In this document: positions 34,709 to 43,574 of the stretch, one piece after another
Layout of the letters: each line of letters begins with the position of its first letter
Position numbering within the stretch: the stretch's first letter is position 1
NCBI RefSeq assembly: GCF_900103215.1
Contig: NZ_FNGV01000011.1
Location: 121,575-185,574 of the forward strand
Source of the DNA: Kriegella aquimaris
GTDB lineage: Bacteria; Bacteroidota; Bacteroidia; Flavobacteriales; Flavobacteriaceae
Direction of reading: 5' to 3'
Length of the DNA: 64,000 nucleotides
Notes under the pieces: generated by a model
Seen by the model: only the letters and a program-made list of their open reading frames with translations
Database searches by the model: none
What the model was told of the DNA's origin: nothing
Translations under genes and position numbers: made by a program

Positions 34709-36064
34709 ATGGATAACAATAAAAGAACGGAAGGGGATATCAATTCAACTCCTGAGCGGAAAAAATGGGACGCCAAGATTGATGAAAAAACAAGAAAATT
34801 GCTGGAAAAGGATGCACGTTATTTTTTGCACCAATCCATGTCAACGCCTTGTTTAGACGTTTTAAAACAATGCGAAGGCTCTTCTATCGAAAACCTTTCG
34901 GGAAAGAAGTACCTAGATTTTCATGGGAATAATGTACACCAAATAGGGTTTTCACACCCAAAACTCATCGAGAGAATTACCGAACAATTACAGACGCTTT
35001 CTTTTTCCACTAGACGATACACCAATGAGCCAGCCATTGCCTTTGCTGAAAAATTGGCTTCTTTGGCACCTTCTAACTTAAATAGAATATTACTGACTCC
35101 CAATGGTAGCTCGGCTGTCGGTATTGCATTGAAATTGGCTAGGGCTATCACCGGAAAACACAAAGTGGTTTCTTTTTGGGATTCTTTTCATGGCGCCTCT
35201 TTAGATGCCATCAGTGTAGGTGGTGAATCGGTTTTTAGAGATCGAATAGGCCCGCTTATGCCGGGAGTGGTGCGCATTCCTCCGCCGGTAGCATATCGGG
35301 GAATTTTTGAGGGTGATGAATCTAAAAGTTTAGAGTATTTGGAGTATGTGCTTTCCAAAGAAAATGATATTGGTGCTTTTATCGCCGAGACAATTCGTAA
35401 CACCGATGTGCAGATACCATCGGCCAACTTTTGGAAAACGGCCCGCCAACTTTGTGATAAGCATGGGGTCTTATTAATTCTTGATGAAATTCCAATTGCT
35501 TTAGGGCGTACAGGGAAAATGTTCGCTTTTGAACATTACGATGTTGAACCTGATATTCTCTGTTTGGGAAAAGGTCTAGGTGGCGGTATATTTCCCCAAG
35601 CTGCCATAATAACTCGTGACGACTATAATAAATTCGGCGATATTTCATTGGGCCACTACACCCATGAGAAAAGTCCGTTGGGTTCCGTAGCTGGTTTGAC
35701 CGCTTTGGAAATTTTGGAGGAAGAACACCTCATGGAAAAGGTTGCCGATGATGAGGTCTTTATGCGTAGTGAACTCGAAAAACTTAGTGACAAATATGAA
35801 ATTATTGGAGATGTTCGAGGTATAGGATTGCTTTGGGGCGTCGAGTTGGTGGAGAGTAGAAAAACTAAGGTAAAGGCAATTGATGCGGCCGAGAAGGTAA
35901 TGTATGCTTGTCTAGATCAAGGGCTTAGTTTCAAGGTGTCGGCAGGTAATGTGTTACAGCTCTCACCGGCGCTGACAATTTCTAGAGAGGATTTAGAGAA
36001 AGCACTTCGAATAGTGGATAAAAGTTTGTCAATAGTAGAAACTAGTAAAAAAAATAATGGATAA
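34709..36064 (+). CDS. pbfA: PLP enzyme, PbfA-like (1-hydroxy-2-aminoethylphosphonate ammonia-lyase)
   Basis: 451 residues, fold type I class III aminotransferase family. 'RYFLHQSMSTPCLDVL' near residue 37, 'LLTPNGSSAVGIALKLAR', 'ILDEIPIALGRTGKMFAFEH' and PLP-lysine Lys288 in 'CLGKGLGGGIFPQ' are seen. Among class III enzymes it resembles PbfA, which removes ammonia from (R)-1-hydroxy-2-aminoethylphosphonate to give phosphonoacetaldehyde. Lying directly before PhnA, PhnY and PhnW supports this over an ordinary transaminase. Without an alignment the assignment stays tentative; an AEP-type transaminase is the alternative. Confidence 0.72.
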   Translation: MDNNKRTEGDINSTPERKKWDAKIDEKTRKLLEKDARYFLHQSMSTPCLDVLKQCEGSSIENLSGKKYLDFHGNNVHQIGFSHPKLIERITEQLQTLSFSTRRYTNEPAIAFAEKLASLAPSNLNRILLTPNGSSAVGIALKLARAITGKHKVVSFWDSFHGASLDAISVGGESVFRDRIGPLMPGVVRIPPPVAYRGIFEGDESKSLEYLEYVLSKENDIGAFIAETIRNTDVQIPSANFWKTARQLCDKHGVLLILDEIPIALGRTGKMFAFEHYDVEPDILCLGKGLGGGIFPQAAIITRDDYNKFGDISLGHYTHEKSPLGSVAGLTALEILEEEHLMEKVADDEVFMRSELEKLSDKYEIIGDVRGIGLLWGVELVESRKTKVKAIDAAEKVMYACLDQGLSFKVSAGNVLQLSPALTISREDLEKALRIVDKSLSIVETSKKNNG

Positions 36065-36073
36065 GTACGATAG

Positions 36074-36096
36074 TAATTTTACTAATAGTAAAATTA
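36074..36096. promoter_or_regulatory. Small AT-rich hairpin between pbfA-like and phnA
   Basis: TAATTTTAC (36074-36082) pairs perfectly with GTAAAATTA (36088-36096) around taata. It lies in the 76-nt gap before phnA and just upstream of a TGTATTTTAG box. It could be an operator or an mRNA processing/stability element. It is too AT-rich for a strong terminator. Confidence 0.3.
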
Positions 36097-36099
36097 TTG

Positions 36100-36107
36100 T
36101 ATTTTAG
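36100..36107 (+). promoter_or_regulatory. Candidate promoter box TATTTTAG before phnA
   Basis: TGTATTTTAG sits with its last base 34 nt before the phnA ATG, the same distance as at 3809 and 53352. It may give phnA and the genes after it an internal promoter. Confidence 0.35.
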
Positions 36108-36140
36108 TGCAAAATTAAACGATAACAGACTACATAACAA

Positions 36141-37352
36141 ATGAAAATCAATAACAGAGATTATCCGGTCCAGAAGAAAACTATAATCGGCATTTGTATG
36201 GATGGTACTTCCTATCCATATTATGAGGGAGCAAAAGACGTAATGCCCAACTTGCAACGCTTTATTAAAGAAGGTTCCATGGGAATGGTCAAAAGTGTCA
36301 TTCCTTCCTTTACCAATCCGAACAACATGGCGATTGTTACCGGTGTTCCTCCCAAGGTCAATGGAATTTGTGGTAATTTTTACTGGGATACCGAACTTCA
36401 GGAAGAAGTCATGATGAATGACCCTAAATACCTGAAAGTACCGACTATATTATCTGAATTCAGTCAAAGCGGACGTAAAGTGGCCGTCGTAACTGCCAAA
36501 GATAAATTGCGTAAAATGTTGGCGCATAACCTTGATGGTATCTGTTTTTCTGCTGAATTTGCCAATCAGGCGACCAAAGAAGAAAATGGTATCGATAACG
36601 TAGAGCAAGGTTTGATGGGAAAAGAAAGACCTGGGATTTATGATCCCTATATATCTGTCTACTGTATTGAGGCTGGTGCCAAATTATTGAAAAAGGAACA
36701 CTTCGATGTGATGTACCTGACCACTACCGATTTTGTACAGCACAAATATGCACCTGGCAGTGCCGACGCAAACGACTTTTTGTCAAAAATTGACTATTGG
36801 TTGGGTGAATTGGATAAGCAGGGTGCTATTATAGGTGTAACCGCGGATCATGGCATGCAGGCAAAAACAAATGCCGATGGTTCCCCAAAAGTACAGTTCA
36901 TCGAACAACTGTTGAACGAACAACAAATTAAAGCAAGGGTAATATTGCCAATTACTGACCCCTATGTTGTTCATCACGGAGCACTTGGGGGGTATGGCAC
37001 GCTATATTTAGAAGATAAGTCACAATTAAATGCCGCAAAAGATTACCTGTTAGGTCTTGATGGTATCGAAACGGTATTGACAAATGCCGAAGCTGTAGAG
37101 CGGTATGAACTTCCCGGTGACCGTATAGGCGATTTGGTGGTTTTGTCAGATGCTGCTACCACCATCGGTAGAACCCCTGATTGGCATGACCTAGAAAAAG
37201 TTAAAGAAGGTCTTCGTTCACATGGTAGCGAACATTCACAAGACGTACCCATGATTTTCAATAAAAAGCTGAATGCGGAATACCAAGAGAAACTAAGCTC
37301 GGGAAAAAGCCGAAATTTTGATTTGTTCCATTACTTGAGCAACGGATTTTAA
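36141..37352 (+). CDS. phnA: Phosphonoacetate hydrolase
   Basis: 403 residues, alkaline phosphatase superfamily, no signal peptide. The PhnA core is evident: Asp21 in 'CMDGTSYPYY', nucleophile Thr58 in 'IPSFTNPNN', 'VTGVPPKVNGICGNFYWD', 'TTTDFVQHKYAPG', 'TADHGM' and 'SHGSEHSQDVPM'. These are the zinc-binding and substrate-binding segments of characterised phosphonoacetate hydrolases. It cleaves the C-P bond of phosphonoacetate to acetate and phosphate, the final step of the PhnWAY route. It lies 22 nt before phnY. Confidence 0.92.
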   Translation: MKINNRDYPVQKKTIIGICMDGTSYPYYEGAKDVMPNLQRFIKEGSMGMVKSVIPSFTNPNNMAIVTGVPPKVNGICGNFYWDTELQEEVMMNDPKYLKVPTILSEFSQSGRKVAVVTAKDKLRKMLAHNLDGICFSAEFANQATKEENGIDNVEQGLMGKERPGIYDPYISVYCIEAGAKLLKKEHFDVMYLTTTDFVQHKYAPGSADANDFLSKIDYWLGELDKQGAIIGVTADHGMQAKTNADGSPKVQFIEQLLNEQQIKARVILPITDPYVVHHGALGGYGTLYLEDKSQLNAAKDYLLGLDGIETVLTNAEAVERYELPGDRIGDLVVLSDAATTIGRTPDWHDLEKVKEGLRSHGSEHSQDVPMIFNKKLNAEYQEKLSSGKSRNFDLFHYLSNGF

Positions 37353-37374
37353 TTTACCAACTTAATATTTAACC

Positions 37375-38802
37375 ATGATAGAATTTGGAAGTATAATCAA
37401 CGGAAAGCAGGTAAAAGGTGACGAATGGATAGATGTTTTCAATCCCTATACCAAGAAAAAGGTTGGGCGTGTTTCATCGATAAATCTAAAGGACCTCGAC
37501 AAAGTGTTGAAAGACACTAGGAATACGAAAATTACACTTACCCGTTACGAACGCTATGACATCTTGAATAAAATAGCGAATGCCCTTGAAGAACGGGTCG
37601 AAGAGGTAAGTAAAATGATTACCGACGAAACCGGACTGTGCTATAAAGATACCCGCTATGAGGCGAGTAGAGTTTCCGATGTGTTGCGATTTTCTGCCAT
37701 GAAAGCGCTAGATGATGACTCGCAGGTTTTTCCCTGTGATGTTTCGAAAAATGGTAAACCAAGAAGAATATATACCACAAGGGTACCCTTAGGGCTGATT
37801 AGTGCCATCACCCCGTTTAACCACCCTATGAATCAGGTGGTGCATAAAATTGCCCCGGCGATAGCCACAAATAATACGGTGGTGTTAAAACCTTCGGAAA
37901 GAACACCTTTGTCAGCGTATTATTTTGCGCAATTGGCATTAGATTGTGGGCTGCCGCCGAATATGTTAAATGTGATAAACGGCGCCGATGTTGAGGCAAC
38001 GGCCGAAATGATGACTGTGCATCCTGACATTACGATGGTTTCTTTTACAGGGGGAAGCAGGGTAGGTAAAATAATTGCTTCCAGGGCGGGATATAAAAAG
38101 TTGGTTCTAGAGCTTGGTGGAAGTTCAGCACTGCTTGTTTTGGAAGATGCAGATATTGATGAAGCAGTTGAGGTGACCATGTCGGGAACTTTTAAAAATT
38201 CTGCACAACGGTGTACAGCCGTTCGCAGAATACTGGTACATGAAAGCATTGCCGAAACCTATGCAGAACGATTGGCAAATCGCGTCAAGGCTTTAAAGTA
38301 TGGAGACCCCTATGATGAGAATAACGATATGGGTACGGTAATTACCGAAGCATCTGCCAAAGAAATGGAAGCACGGGTACAAGATGCCATCGATAATGGC
38401 GCTGTCTGTCTTGCAGGTCATAAGCGAGATGGAGCTTTGTATGCACCGACTGTCTTGGATCATGTGCAAAATGCCCATGAAGTTGTTGCTAAAGAAACGT
38501 TTGGTCCCGTAGCGCCGATAATAAGGTTCAAAACATTGGACGAAGCTATTGAAATAGCCAATGATACGCCTTACGGCCTGTCGGGTGGGGTGGTGAGTAA
38601 CCATTGGCCATCCATTCAAAGGGTTATTACCGAGTTGGATACGGGAACCGTTAATGTCAACGAAGCACCCAGTTACCGATTGGAATGGACGCCCTTTGGA
38701 GGTGTGAAAGATTCCGGACTTGGTTACAAAGAAGGCGTGATCGAGACGATGAAAGGATACACCTACGTAAAAACGTATTCCCTGCCTTGGGATATCGCTT
38801 AA
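37375..38802 (+). CDS. phnY: Phosphonoacetaldehyde dehydrogenase
   Basis: 475 residues, NAD(P)-dependent aldehyde dehydrogenase. Motifs: 'ITPFNHPMNQVVHKIAPA' (cofactor region), general base Glu in 'LELGGSS' and nucleophile Cys280 in 'NSAQRCTAVRR'. In the neighbourhood of phnA and phnW it should oxidise phosphonoacetaldehyde to phosphonoacetate. Sequence alone would give only 'aldehyde dehydrogenase'; the gene order is what supports PhnY. It is 13 nt upstream of phnW. Confidence 0.9.
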   Translation: MIEFGSIINGKQVKGDEWIDVFNPYTKKKVGRVSSINLKDLDKVLKDTRNTKITLTRYERYDILNKIANALEERVEEVSKMITDETGLCYKDTRYEASRVSDVLRFSAMKALDDDSQVFPCDVSKNGKPRRIYTTRVPLGLISAITPFNHPMNQVVHKIAPAIATNNTVVLKPSERTPLSAYYFAQLALDCGLPPNMLNVINGADVEATAEMMTVHPDITMVSFTGGSRVGKIIASRAGYKKLVLELGGSSALLVLEDADIDEAVEVTMSGTFKNSAQRCTAVRRILVHESIAETYAERLANRVKALKYGDPYDENNDMGTVITEASAKEMEARVQDAIDNGAVCLAGHKRDGALYAPTVLDHVQNAHEVVAKETFGPVAPIIRFKTLDEAIEIANDTPYGLSGGVVSNHWPSIQRVITELDTGTVNVNEAPSYRLEWTPFGGVKDSGLGYKEGVIETMKGYTYVKTYSLPWDIA

Positions 38803-38815
38803 CCAAAAACTCAGC

Positions 38816-39922
38816 ATGAAAATTAAAAGAAATGTATTATTGAATCCGGGTCCGGCTACGACAACCGACTCGGTTAAATTGGCGCAAGCTGTTCCCGATA
38901 TTTGCCCGCGGGAAAAAGAATTTGGGGATTTGATGGAATTTTGTGCAACAGAAATTACAAAATTTGTCGGTGACCCTAAAGATTATGCTACCGTCCTTTT
39001 CGGAGGGTCGGGAACCGCGACCGTTGAGGCTATATTAAATTCGGTAGTTCCTGAAAACGGCAAAATACTCATCATTGACAATGGTGCCTACGGAAAAAGA
39101 ATGCGCCAAATAACGAGTATTTATAATATTGATACGGTCGCTTTTGAATCGTCTTCGATCGTTCCCATTGATTTAAAGGCTTTAGAGGTTGTTATCGAAA
39201 AGGAAAACGGATTGACCCATTTGGCCATGATCCATCACGAGACCACAACGGGTCTTTTAAACGATATTACGGCCGTAGGAAAACTTTGTGAGAAATACGG
39301 GATTAGTTTTATTGTGGATTCAATGAGTGGTTTTGCAGCGATTCCTGTTGATATGAAAGCCATGAATATCGATTACTTGGCGGCCAGTTCGAATAAGAAT
39401 ATACAGGGCATGGCAGGTATTGGTTTTGCTATTTGCAATAAGAAAGTGCTTGAAACAACGGCATCCATACCACCAAAAAGCCTATACCTGAATCTATATG
39501 CTCAATATGCCTATTTTGAAAAGACCCACCAGACAAGGTTTACGCCTCCTGTACAAACTTTTTATGCCTTGAAACAGGCGATATTGGAAACCCAGGAGGA
39601 AACCATAGAACAAAGGTATGAAAGATATAGTCGATCTTGGGAAACATTGCTTGAGGGATTGGAGAAATTAGGATTGGATTATTTAATTGACAAGAAATAC
39701 CATTCGAAGATCATCACTTCTATCATCGAACCCAATAGTCCGAAATACAATTTTGAAGAAATGCATGACTTCTTTTTCGATAGAGGTTATACGATATATC
39801 CGGGAAAGGTAAATAACTACGACACTTTTCGTATTTCGAACATTGGGCAAATAGATTATACCGACATACAAGGTTTTCTGAAAATACTGGAAGCTTATTT
39901 AAAGCAGATAAATTTTATATAG
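38816..39922 (+). CDS. phnW: 2-aminoethylphosphonate:pyruvate transaminase
   Basis: 368 residues, fold type I class V PLP enzyme. 'LLNPGPATTTDSVKLAQAVPDICPREKEF' in outline is the PhnW start. 'FGGSGTATVEAILNSV' and PLP Lys194 in 'SSNKNIQGMAGIGF' match the numbering of the Salmonella enzyme, which also uses Lys194. It transfers the amino group of AEP to pyruvate, giving phosphonoacetaldehyde and alanine. The C-terminal 'IYPGKVNNYDTFRISNIG' binds the phosphonate/carboxylate in known homologues. It feeds PhnY and PhnA in the same operon. Confidence 0.94.
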   Translation: MKIKRNVLLNPGPATTTDSVKLAQAVPDICPREKEFGDLMEFCATEITKFVGDPKDYATVLFGGSGTATVEAILNSVVPENGKILIIDNGAYGKRMRQITSIYNIDTVAFESSSIVPIDLKALEVVIEKENGLTHLAMIHHETTTGLLNDITAVGKLCEKYGISFIVDSMSGFAAIPVDMKAMNIDYLAASSNKNIQGMAGIGFAICNKKVLETTASIPPKSLYLNLYAQYAYFEKTHQTRFTPPVQTFYALKQAILETQEETIEQRYERYSRSWETLLEGLEKLGLDYLIDKKYHSKIITSIIEPNSPKYNFEEMHDFFFDRGYTIYPGKVNNYDTFRISNIGQIDYTDIQGFLKILEAYLKQINFI

Positions 39923-39969
39923 ACCATTATCGAATATATTTGAATACGTAAAACCAACCCAACCCGTAT

Positions 39970-41247
39970 ATGGCATTGACAGCAGACCAACGTTCTTGGA
40001 GAAAAAGAATCTTTATTTTAACATGGCTTGCATATGCAGGGTTTTATTTTGGAAGGAAGAACCTTTCTGTCACATGGAGCTCCATGGAGGCGGATCTCGG
40101 CCTCGATAATTCGGACTATGCCACGATTATTTTTATTTACAGTCTTGTTTATACGATAGGTCAATTTTTGAATGGTTATTTGTCAGATACTTTCGGTCCG
40201 CGTAAAGTGGTTTCGATAGGACTCTTCTTGGGCGCAATCGCAAACTTGTTTTTGGGATTCTCATTTTCCATTGGAATTATTATTTTCTTGATAGCGGCCA
40301 ATGGTTATGGGCAATCGACGGGATGGAGCGGACTTATAAAGAACATGACTCCCTGGTTTCGAATAAATGAACGCGGTATCGTTATGTCGTGGTGGTCGAC
40401 CTGCTATGTTACCGGCGGATTTTTAGCTACCGTTTTTGCGACTTATGTAGCTTTTGATATGGATTTTCTTTCTGAATTGGGATGGAAAAGAGGCTTTATT
40501 TTTCCTTCGATAGTTCTTTTCGTGATTGCACTGCTTTACCTTCTTTTTACTAGGAACAATCCTGAAGATGTAAATGTGCCCGTAATTGTTGAAGATAAAT
40601 ACAAATTCGAGGGGGAATCTAAAGGAGAAAAGTTGAAAATTTTGGCCCTCCTTATTAAAAATAGATCTCTTTGGATTTATTCCAGCTGTTACTTCATCCT
40701 AAAAATGACCCGCTATGCTTTTCTCTTTTGGTTGCCTATATATCTTGAAAAAGGATTGAATTATGAGGTTAGCGATGCCGGGTATATTTCGTCGGTCTAT
40801 GAACTGATCGGCTTTTTTGGGGTAATTATTGCGGGATATAGTTCTGACAAACTTTTTCAATCAAGGCGGTTCAGTACGGTTTCCATCATGCTTTTTGCCC
40901 TCGGCCTGGCCTGTTTGGCACATCCGCATTTAGCTCCTTTGGGAAAATGGGCAACCATACTCAGTATAGCGATGATCGGTATATTTACTTATGGCCCCGA
41001 TTCCCTGATTTGTACCGCTGGATCTATGGATGTTGGTGGAAAAAAAGGCGCCGCCATGGCCGCAGGCATCATCAATGGTGTTGGCTCGATTGGGCAAATG
41101 ATTTCCGGATTTGTCGTTATGGCGATCAATGTACGTTTCGGCTGGGACAACCTTTTTAATTTCTTTGTCATTATGTCTTTTGTCGCAGGTGGGTTGGCTG
41201 CGCTGAAGTGGAATCATAAGAGTGTTGATGAACATATTGTAACCTAA
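39970..41247 (+). CDS. MFS transporter, organophosphate:phosphate antiporter-like
   Basis: 425 residues, 12 predicted helices. 'YAGFYFGRKNLSV', 'GYLSDTFGPRKVVSIG' and 'NGYGQSTGWSGLIKNMTPWF' resemble the GlpT/UhpT (OPA) family, where a similar segment precedes transmembrane helix 5. OPA carriers exchange phosphate for phosphorylated organics. Placed between PhnW and an amine oxidase, it is a good candidate for inner-membrane uptake of AEP or a related phosphonate in exchange for phosphate. No ABC phosphonate transporter is present in the window. Confidence 0.85.
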   Translation: MALTADQRSWRKRIFILTWLAYAGFYFGRKNLSVTWSSMEADLGLDNSDYATIIFIYSLVYTIGQFLNGYLSDTFGPRKVVSIGLFLGAIANLFLGFSFSIGIIIFLIAANGYGQSTGWSGLIKNMTPWFRINERGIVMSWWSTCYVTGGFLATVFATYVAFDMDFLSELGWKRGFIFPSIVLFVIALLYLLFTRNNPEDVNVPVIVEDKYKFEGESKGEKLKILALLIKNRSLWIYSSCYFILKMTRYAFLFWLPIYLEKGLNYEVSDAGYISSVYELIGFFGVIIAGYSSDKLFQSRRFSTVSIMLFALGLACLAHPHLAPLGKWATILSIAMIGIFTYGPDSLICTAGSMDVGGKKGAAMAAGIINGVGSIGQMISGFVVMAINVRFGWDNLFNFFVIMSFVAGGLAALKWNHKSVDEHIVT

Positions 41248-41293
41248 TTTCGATTCCTGAACTTCAAGGGAAACGAAGCAACGACCAACTATT

Positions 41294-42535
41294 TTGAATA
41301 AAAATAACACGACCATTCCAAAAGCCGATCTTGTAATTGTAGGTGGGGGTATTTTTGGCTGCGCCATCGCCTACTATTTCTCCCGTAATAATCCTGATAA
41401 AAAAGTTATTTTATTAGAGCGCAATGAGCTTAATAATGCTGCGACAAGTAGGGCTGCAGCATTGATGACGATGGTACGTTCTAAACGTTCTTACATTCCC
41501 CTGACCATAGAGACCTTTAAGGTGGCGAAGGAAATGGAACGCGAGTTAGGGGAAACTCTCGATTTCAAAAATTCCGGAATGCTGCATGTAGCTGCAAGTG
41601 ATGCTAAGGTGAAAGCGCTTGAAGAGTTGATGCAAATCGCAAAGGAATACAACCAAGAAGCTTACTACATTTCGCCCGAAGAGGCACGTAAAAAAGTTCC
41701 TTGGCTCAAAACGGATGAGGCTTTGAAAATCGGATTTGTTCCTAATGAAGCCTATTGCGATCCTTATATGCTGGGTACTTTTTTTGCACGTTGTGCCAAA
41801 AGACAGGGCGCTGAAATTCGGTTGGGTGTTGAGGCCCTTGGATTGTTAGGGGAGGGTGACAAAATTGTCGGGGTCAAGACTTCCGAAGGAAATATTCATA
41901 CTGAATGTGTCATCGATGCAGCAGGTGTTTGGGCACCTATTTTGGCTAATGAAGCAGGTGTCGGACTTCCCATGGCTCCGGTAAGAAGTCAATACTGGAT
42001 TACCGAACGCTCCGAGTTATTTCCTGTTGATTCACCAATGGTATTGCTGCCCGATGCACAGGCGTATGCCAGACCGGAAGGAGGAAGCCTCCTTTTTGGT
42101 ATAAGGGAAAGTAATTCTGTAGTGGAATCGCCCAAAAAGGTGCCACGTGATATTTCTGATTTTGTTTTCAGTGACGACGACGGCATGAATGATTTGATTG
42201 AAAACGGAGAAAAATTGGCGCGCTTTTTTCCGGGATTCTACGATATAGGAATAAAATACTATGTGGCAGGATTTTCAGGGTATACCCCCGATTCGCAACT
42301 TGTACTGGGAGAAATACCGGGTGTTAAAGGTCTTTTGATTGCCTCCGGTTGTTGTGGTGCCGGCATTTCGGTTGCAGGTGGAGTAGGGCTAGGTATGGCT
42401 GAATTGGCAGCGGGAAGGATAAATCCATTTGATTATTCAGAGTTTAGCGTAAAAAGATTTGGAGAGATTGATTCTTTTTCGAACGATTGGCTTGAACGAT
42501 GTGCCGCTGCCCGTTCAAACAAAGTAAGCGGTTAA
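41294..42535 (+). CDS. FAD-dependent amine oxidase (DAO/PbfD-like)
   Basis: 413 residues. The dinucleotide-binding motif 'DLVIVGGGIFGCAIAYYFSR' is at the N-terminus, and 'CVIDAAGVWAPILANEAG' plus the C-terminal 'ASGCCGAGISVAGGVG' belong to the DadA/sarcosine/glycine oxidase fold. No ATG precedes the FAD motif; TTG at 41294 is the best start. In AEP clusters related FAD oxidases (PbfD type) demethylate or deaminate N-methyl-AEP. That is the inferred role; glycine-oxidase-type activity on AEP itself is the alternative. It is 11 nt before the metallophosphoesterase gene. Confidence 0.8.
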   Translation: MNKNNTTIPKADLVIVGGGIFGCAIAYYFSRNNPDKKVILLERNELNNAATSRAAALMTMVRSKRSYIPLTIETFKVAKEMERELGETLDFKNSGMLHVAASDAKVKALEELMQIAKEYNQEAYYISPEEARKKVPWLKTDEALKIGFVPNEAYCDPYMLGTFFARCAKRQGAEIRLGVEALGLLGEGDKIVGVKTSEGNIHTECVIDAAGVWAPILANEAGVGLPMAPVRSQYWITERSELFPVDSPMVLLPDAQAYARPEGGSLLFGIRESNSVVESPKKVPRDISDFVFSDDDGMNDLIENGEKLARFFPGFYDIGIKYYVAGFSGYTPDSQLVLGEIPGVKGLLIASGCCGAGISVAGGVGLGMAELAAGRINPFDYSEFSVKRFGEIDSFSNDWLERCAAARSNKVSG

Positions 42536-42546
42536 ATTGAAAAAAT

Positions 42547-43560
42547 ATGGAAAGTAAGGATAGGAAAGGACGTCGCAAGTTTATCGCAAAACTCGGCCTA
42601 GGGACCACAGCATTGGGCTTGGGCACTATAAATACATTTGCTTTTTCTCCAAAGAAAAAAGAAACCAACCTGAAGTCGCAGCCTGTGAACGTAGGGTTTA
42701 TTACCGACGTACATCACGGTTTTTGCAAAGATGGGTTACAACGTTTACAGGTGTTTATCGACCATGCTTCCCGAAGGAAACTTGATTTCATTATCCAAGG
42801 AGGCGATTTTTGTCATCCCACTCCCGAAGGCAATGAATGTATTGATCTTTGGAATTCATATCCCGGCGAGAAATACCATGTTCTGGGCAACCATGATATG
42901 GACAAAGGGACCAAACAACAGGCAATGGATTTTTTCGGGATGAAGCATAATTACTATTCTTTTGATAAAGGTGATTTTCATTTTGTGGTTATGGACGGTA
43001 ATTATATTCTGGAAGATGGTGAATATAAAGACTATGGTAACGCCAATTTTTATATTGACCAGCCCAATAGAAGTTTGGTCAATCCTGAACAAATTGAGTG
43101 GTTGCGCGAAGATTTGGCGAAAACCGATAAACAGTGCATCATTATATCGCATCAGGCTTTTGATGAAATTTGGGACGGTTGGTCTTCACCCAGCAGGTTT
43201 GCCGTACGTAAAGTGATTGATGACGCCAATAATCGTACCGACTTTCAAAAAGTAATTGCTTGTTTTTGTGGCCATCATCATGTCGATGACCATAGTTTTA
43301 TCAATAATGTACATTACTTTCAAATGAACAGTGCATCCTATTTCTATGTGGGTGAGGGGTACGGCTCTGACGATAGTAGGGCCATGTACGAAGATTCATT
43401 ATTTGCGTTTTTAACTCTAGATCCGAGAGGAACTATTAATATTGAAGGAAGGGAGAGTAAATTTGTGCGACCGACACCAGCGGAAAAGAATCATCCCGAT
43501 GCCCCGAGATTGTCGGCGTCAATAAGTGATAGAACCGAAATATTCTCTGAAAAAAGATAA
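42547..43560 (+). CDS. Metallophosphoesterase, exported (Tat-like signal)
   Basis: 337 residues. An N-terminal 'GRRKFIAKLGLGTTALGLG' looks like a Tat signal. The calcineurin-type metal motifs are all present: 'TDVHHG', 'GGDFCHP', 'GNHD', 'SHQAFDE' and 'GHHHVDDHS'. It resembles class III phosphodiesterases such as GpdQ, which act on glycerophosphodiesters and have promiscuous phosphonate-monoester activity. In the operon, a role in splitting phosphonoesters is inferred. Confidence 0.85.
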   Translation: MESKDRKGRRKFIAKLGLGTTALGLGTINTFAFSPKKKETNLKSQPVNVGFITDVHHGFCKDGLQRLQVFIDHASRRKLDFIIQGGDFCHPTPEGNECIDLWNSYPGEKYHVLGNHDMDKGTKQQAMDFFGMKHNYYSFDKGDFHFVVMDGNYILEDGEYKDYGNANFYIDQPNRSLVNPEQIEWLREDLAKTDKQCIIISHQAFDEIWDGWSSPSRFAVRKVIDDANNRTDFQKVIACFCGHHHVDDHSFINNVHYFQMNSASYFYVGEGYGSDDSRAMYEDSLFAFLTLDPRGTINIEGRESKFVRPTPAEKNHPDAPRLSASISDRTEIFSEKR

Positions 43561-43574
43561 AAGCGACGCCACAT

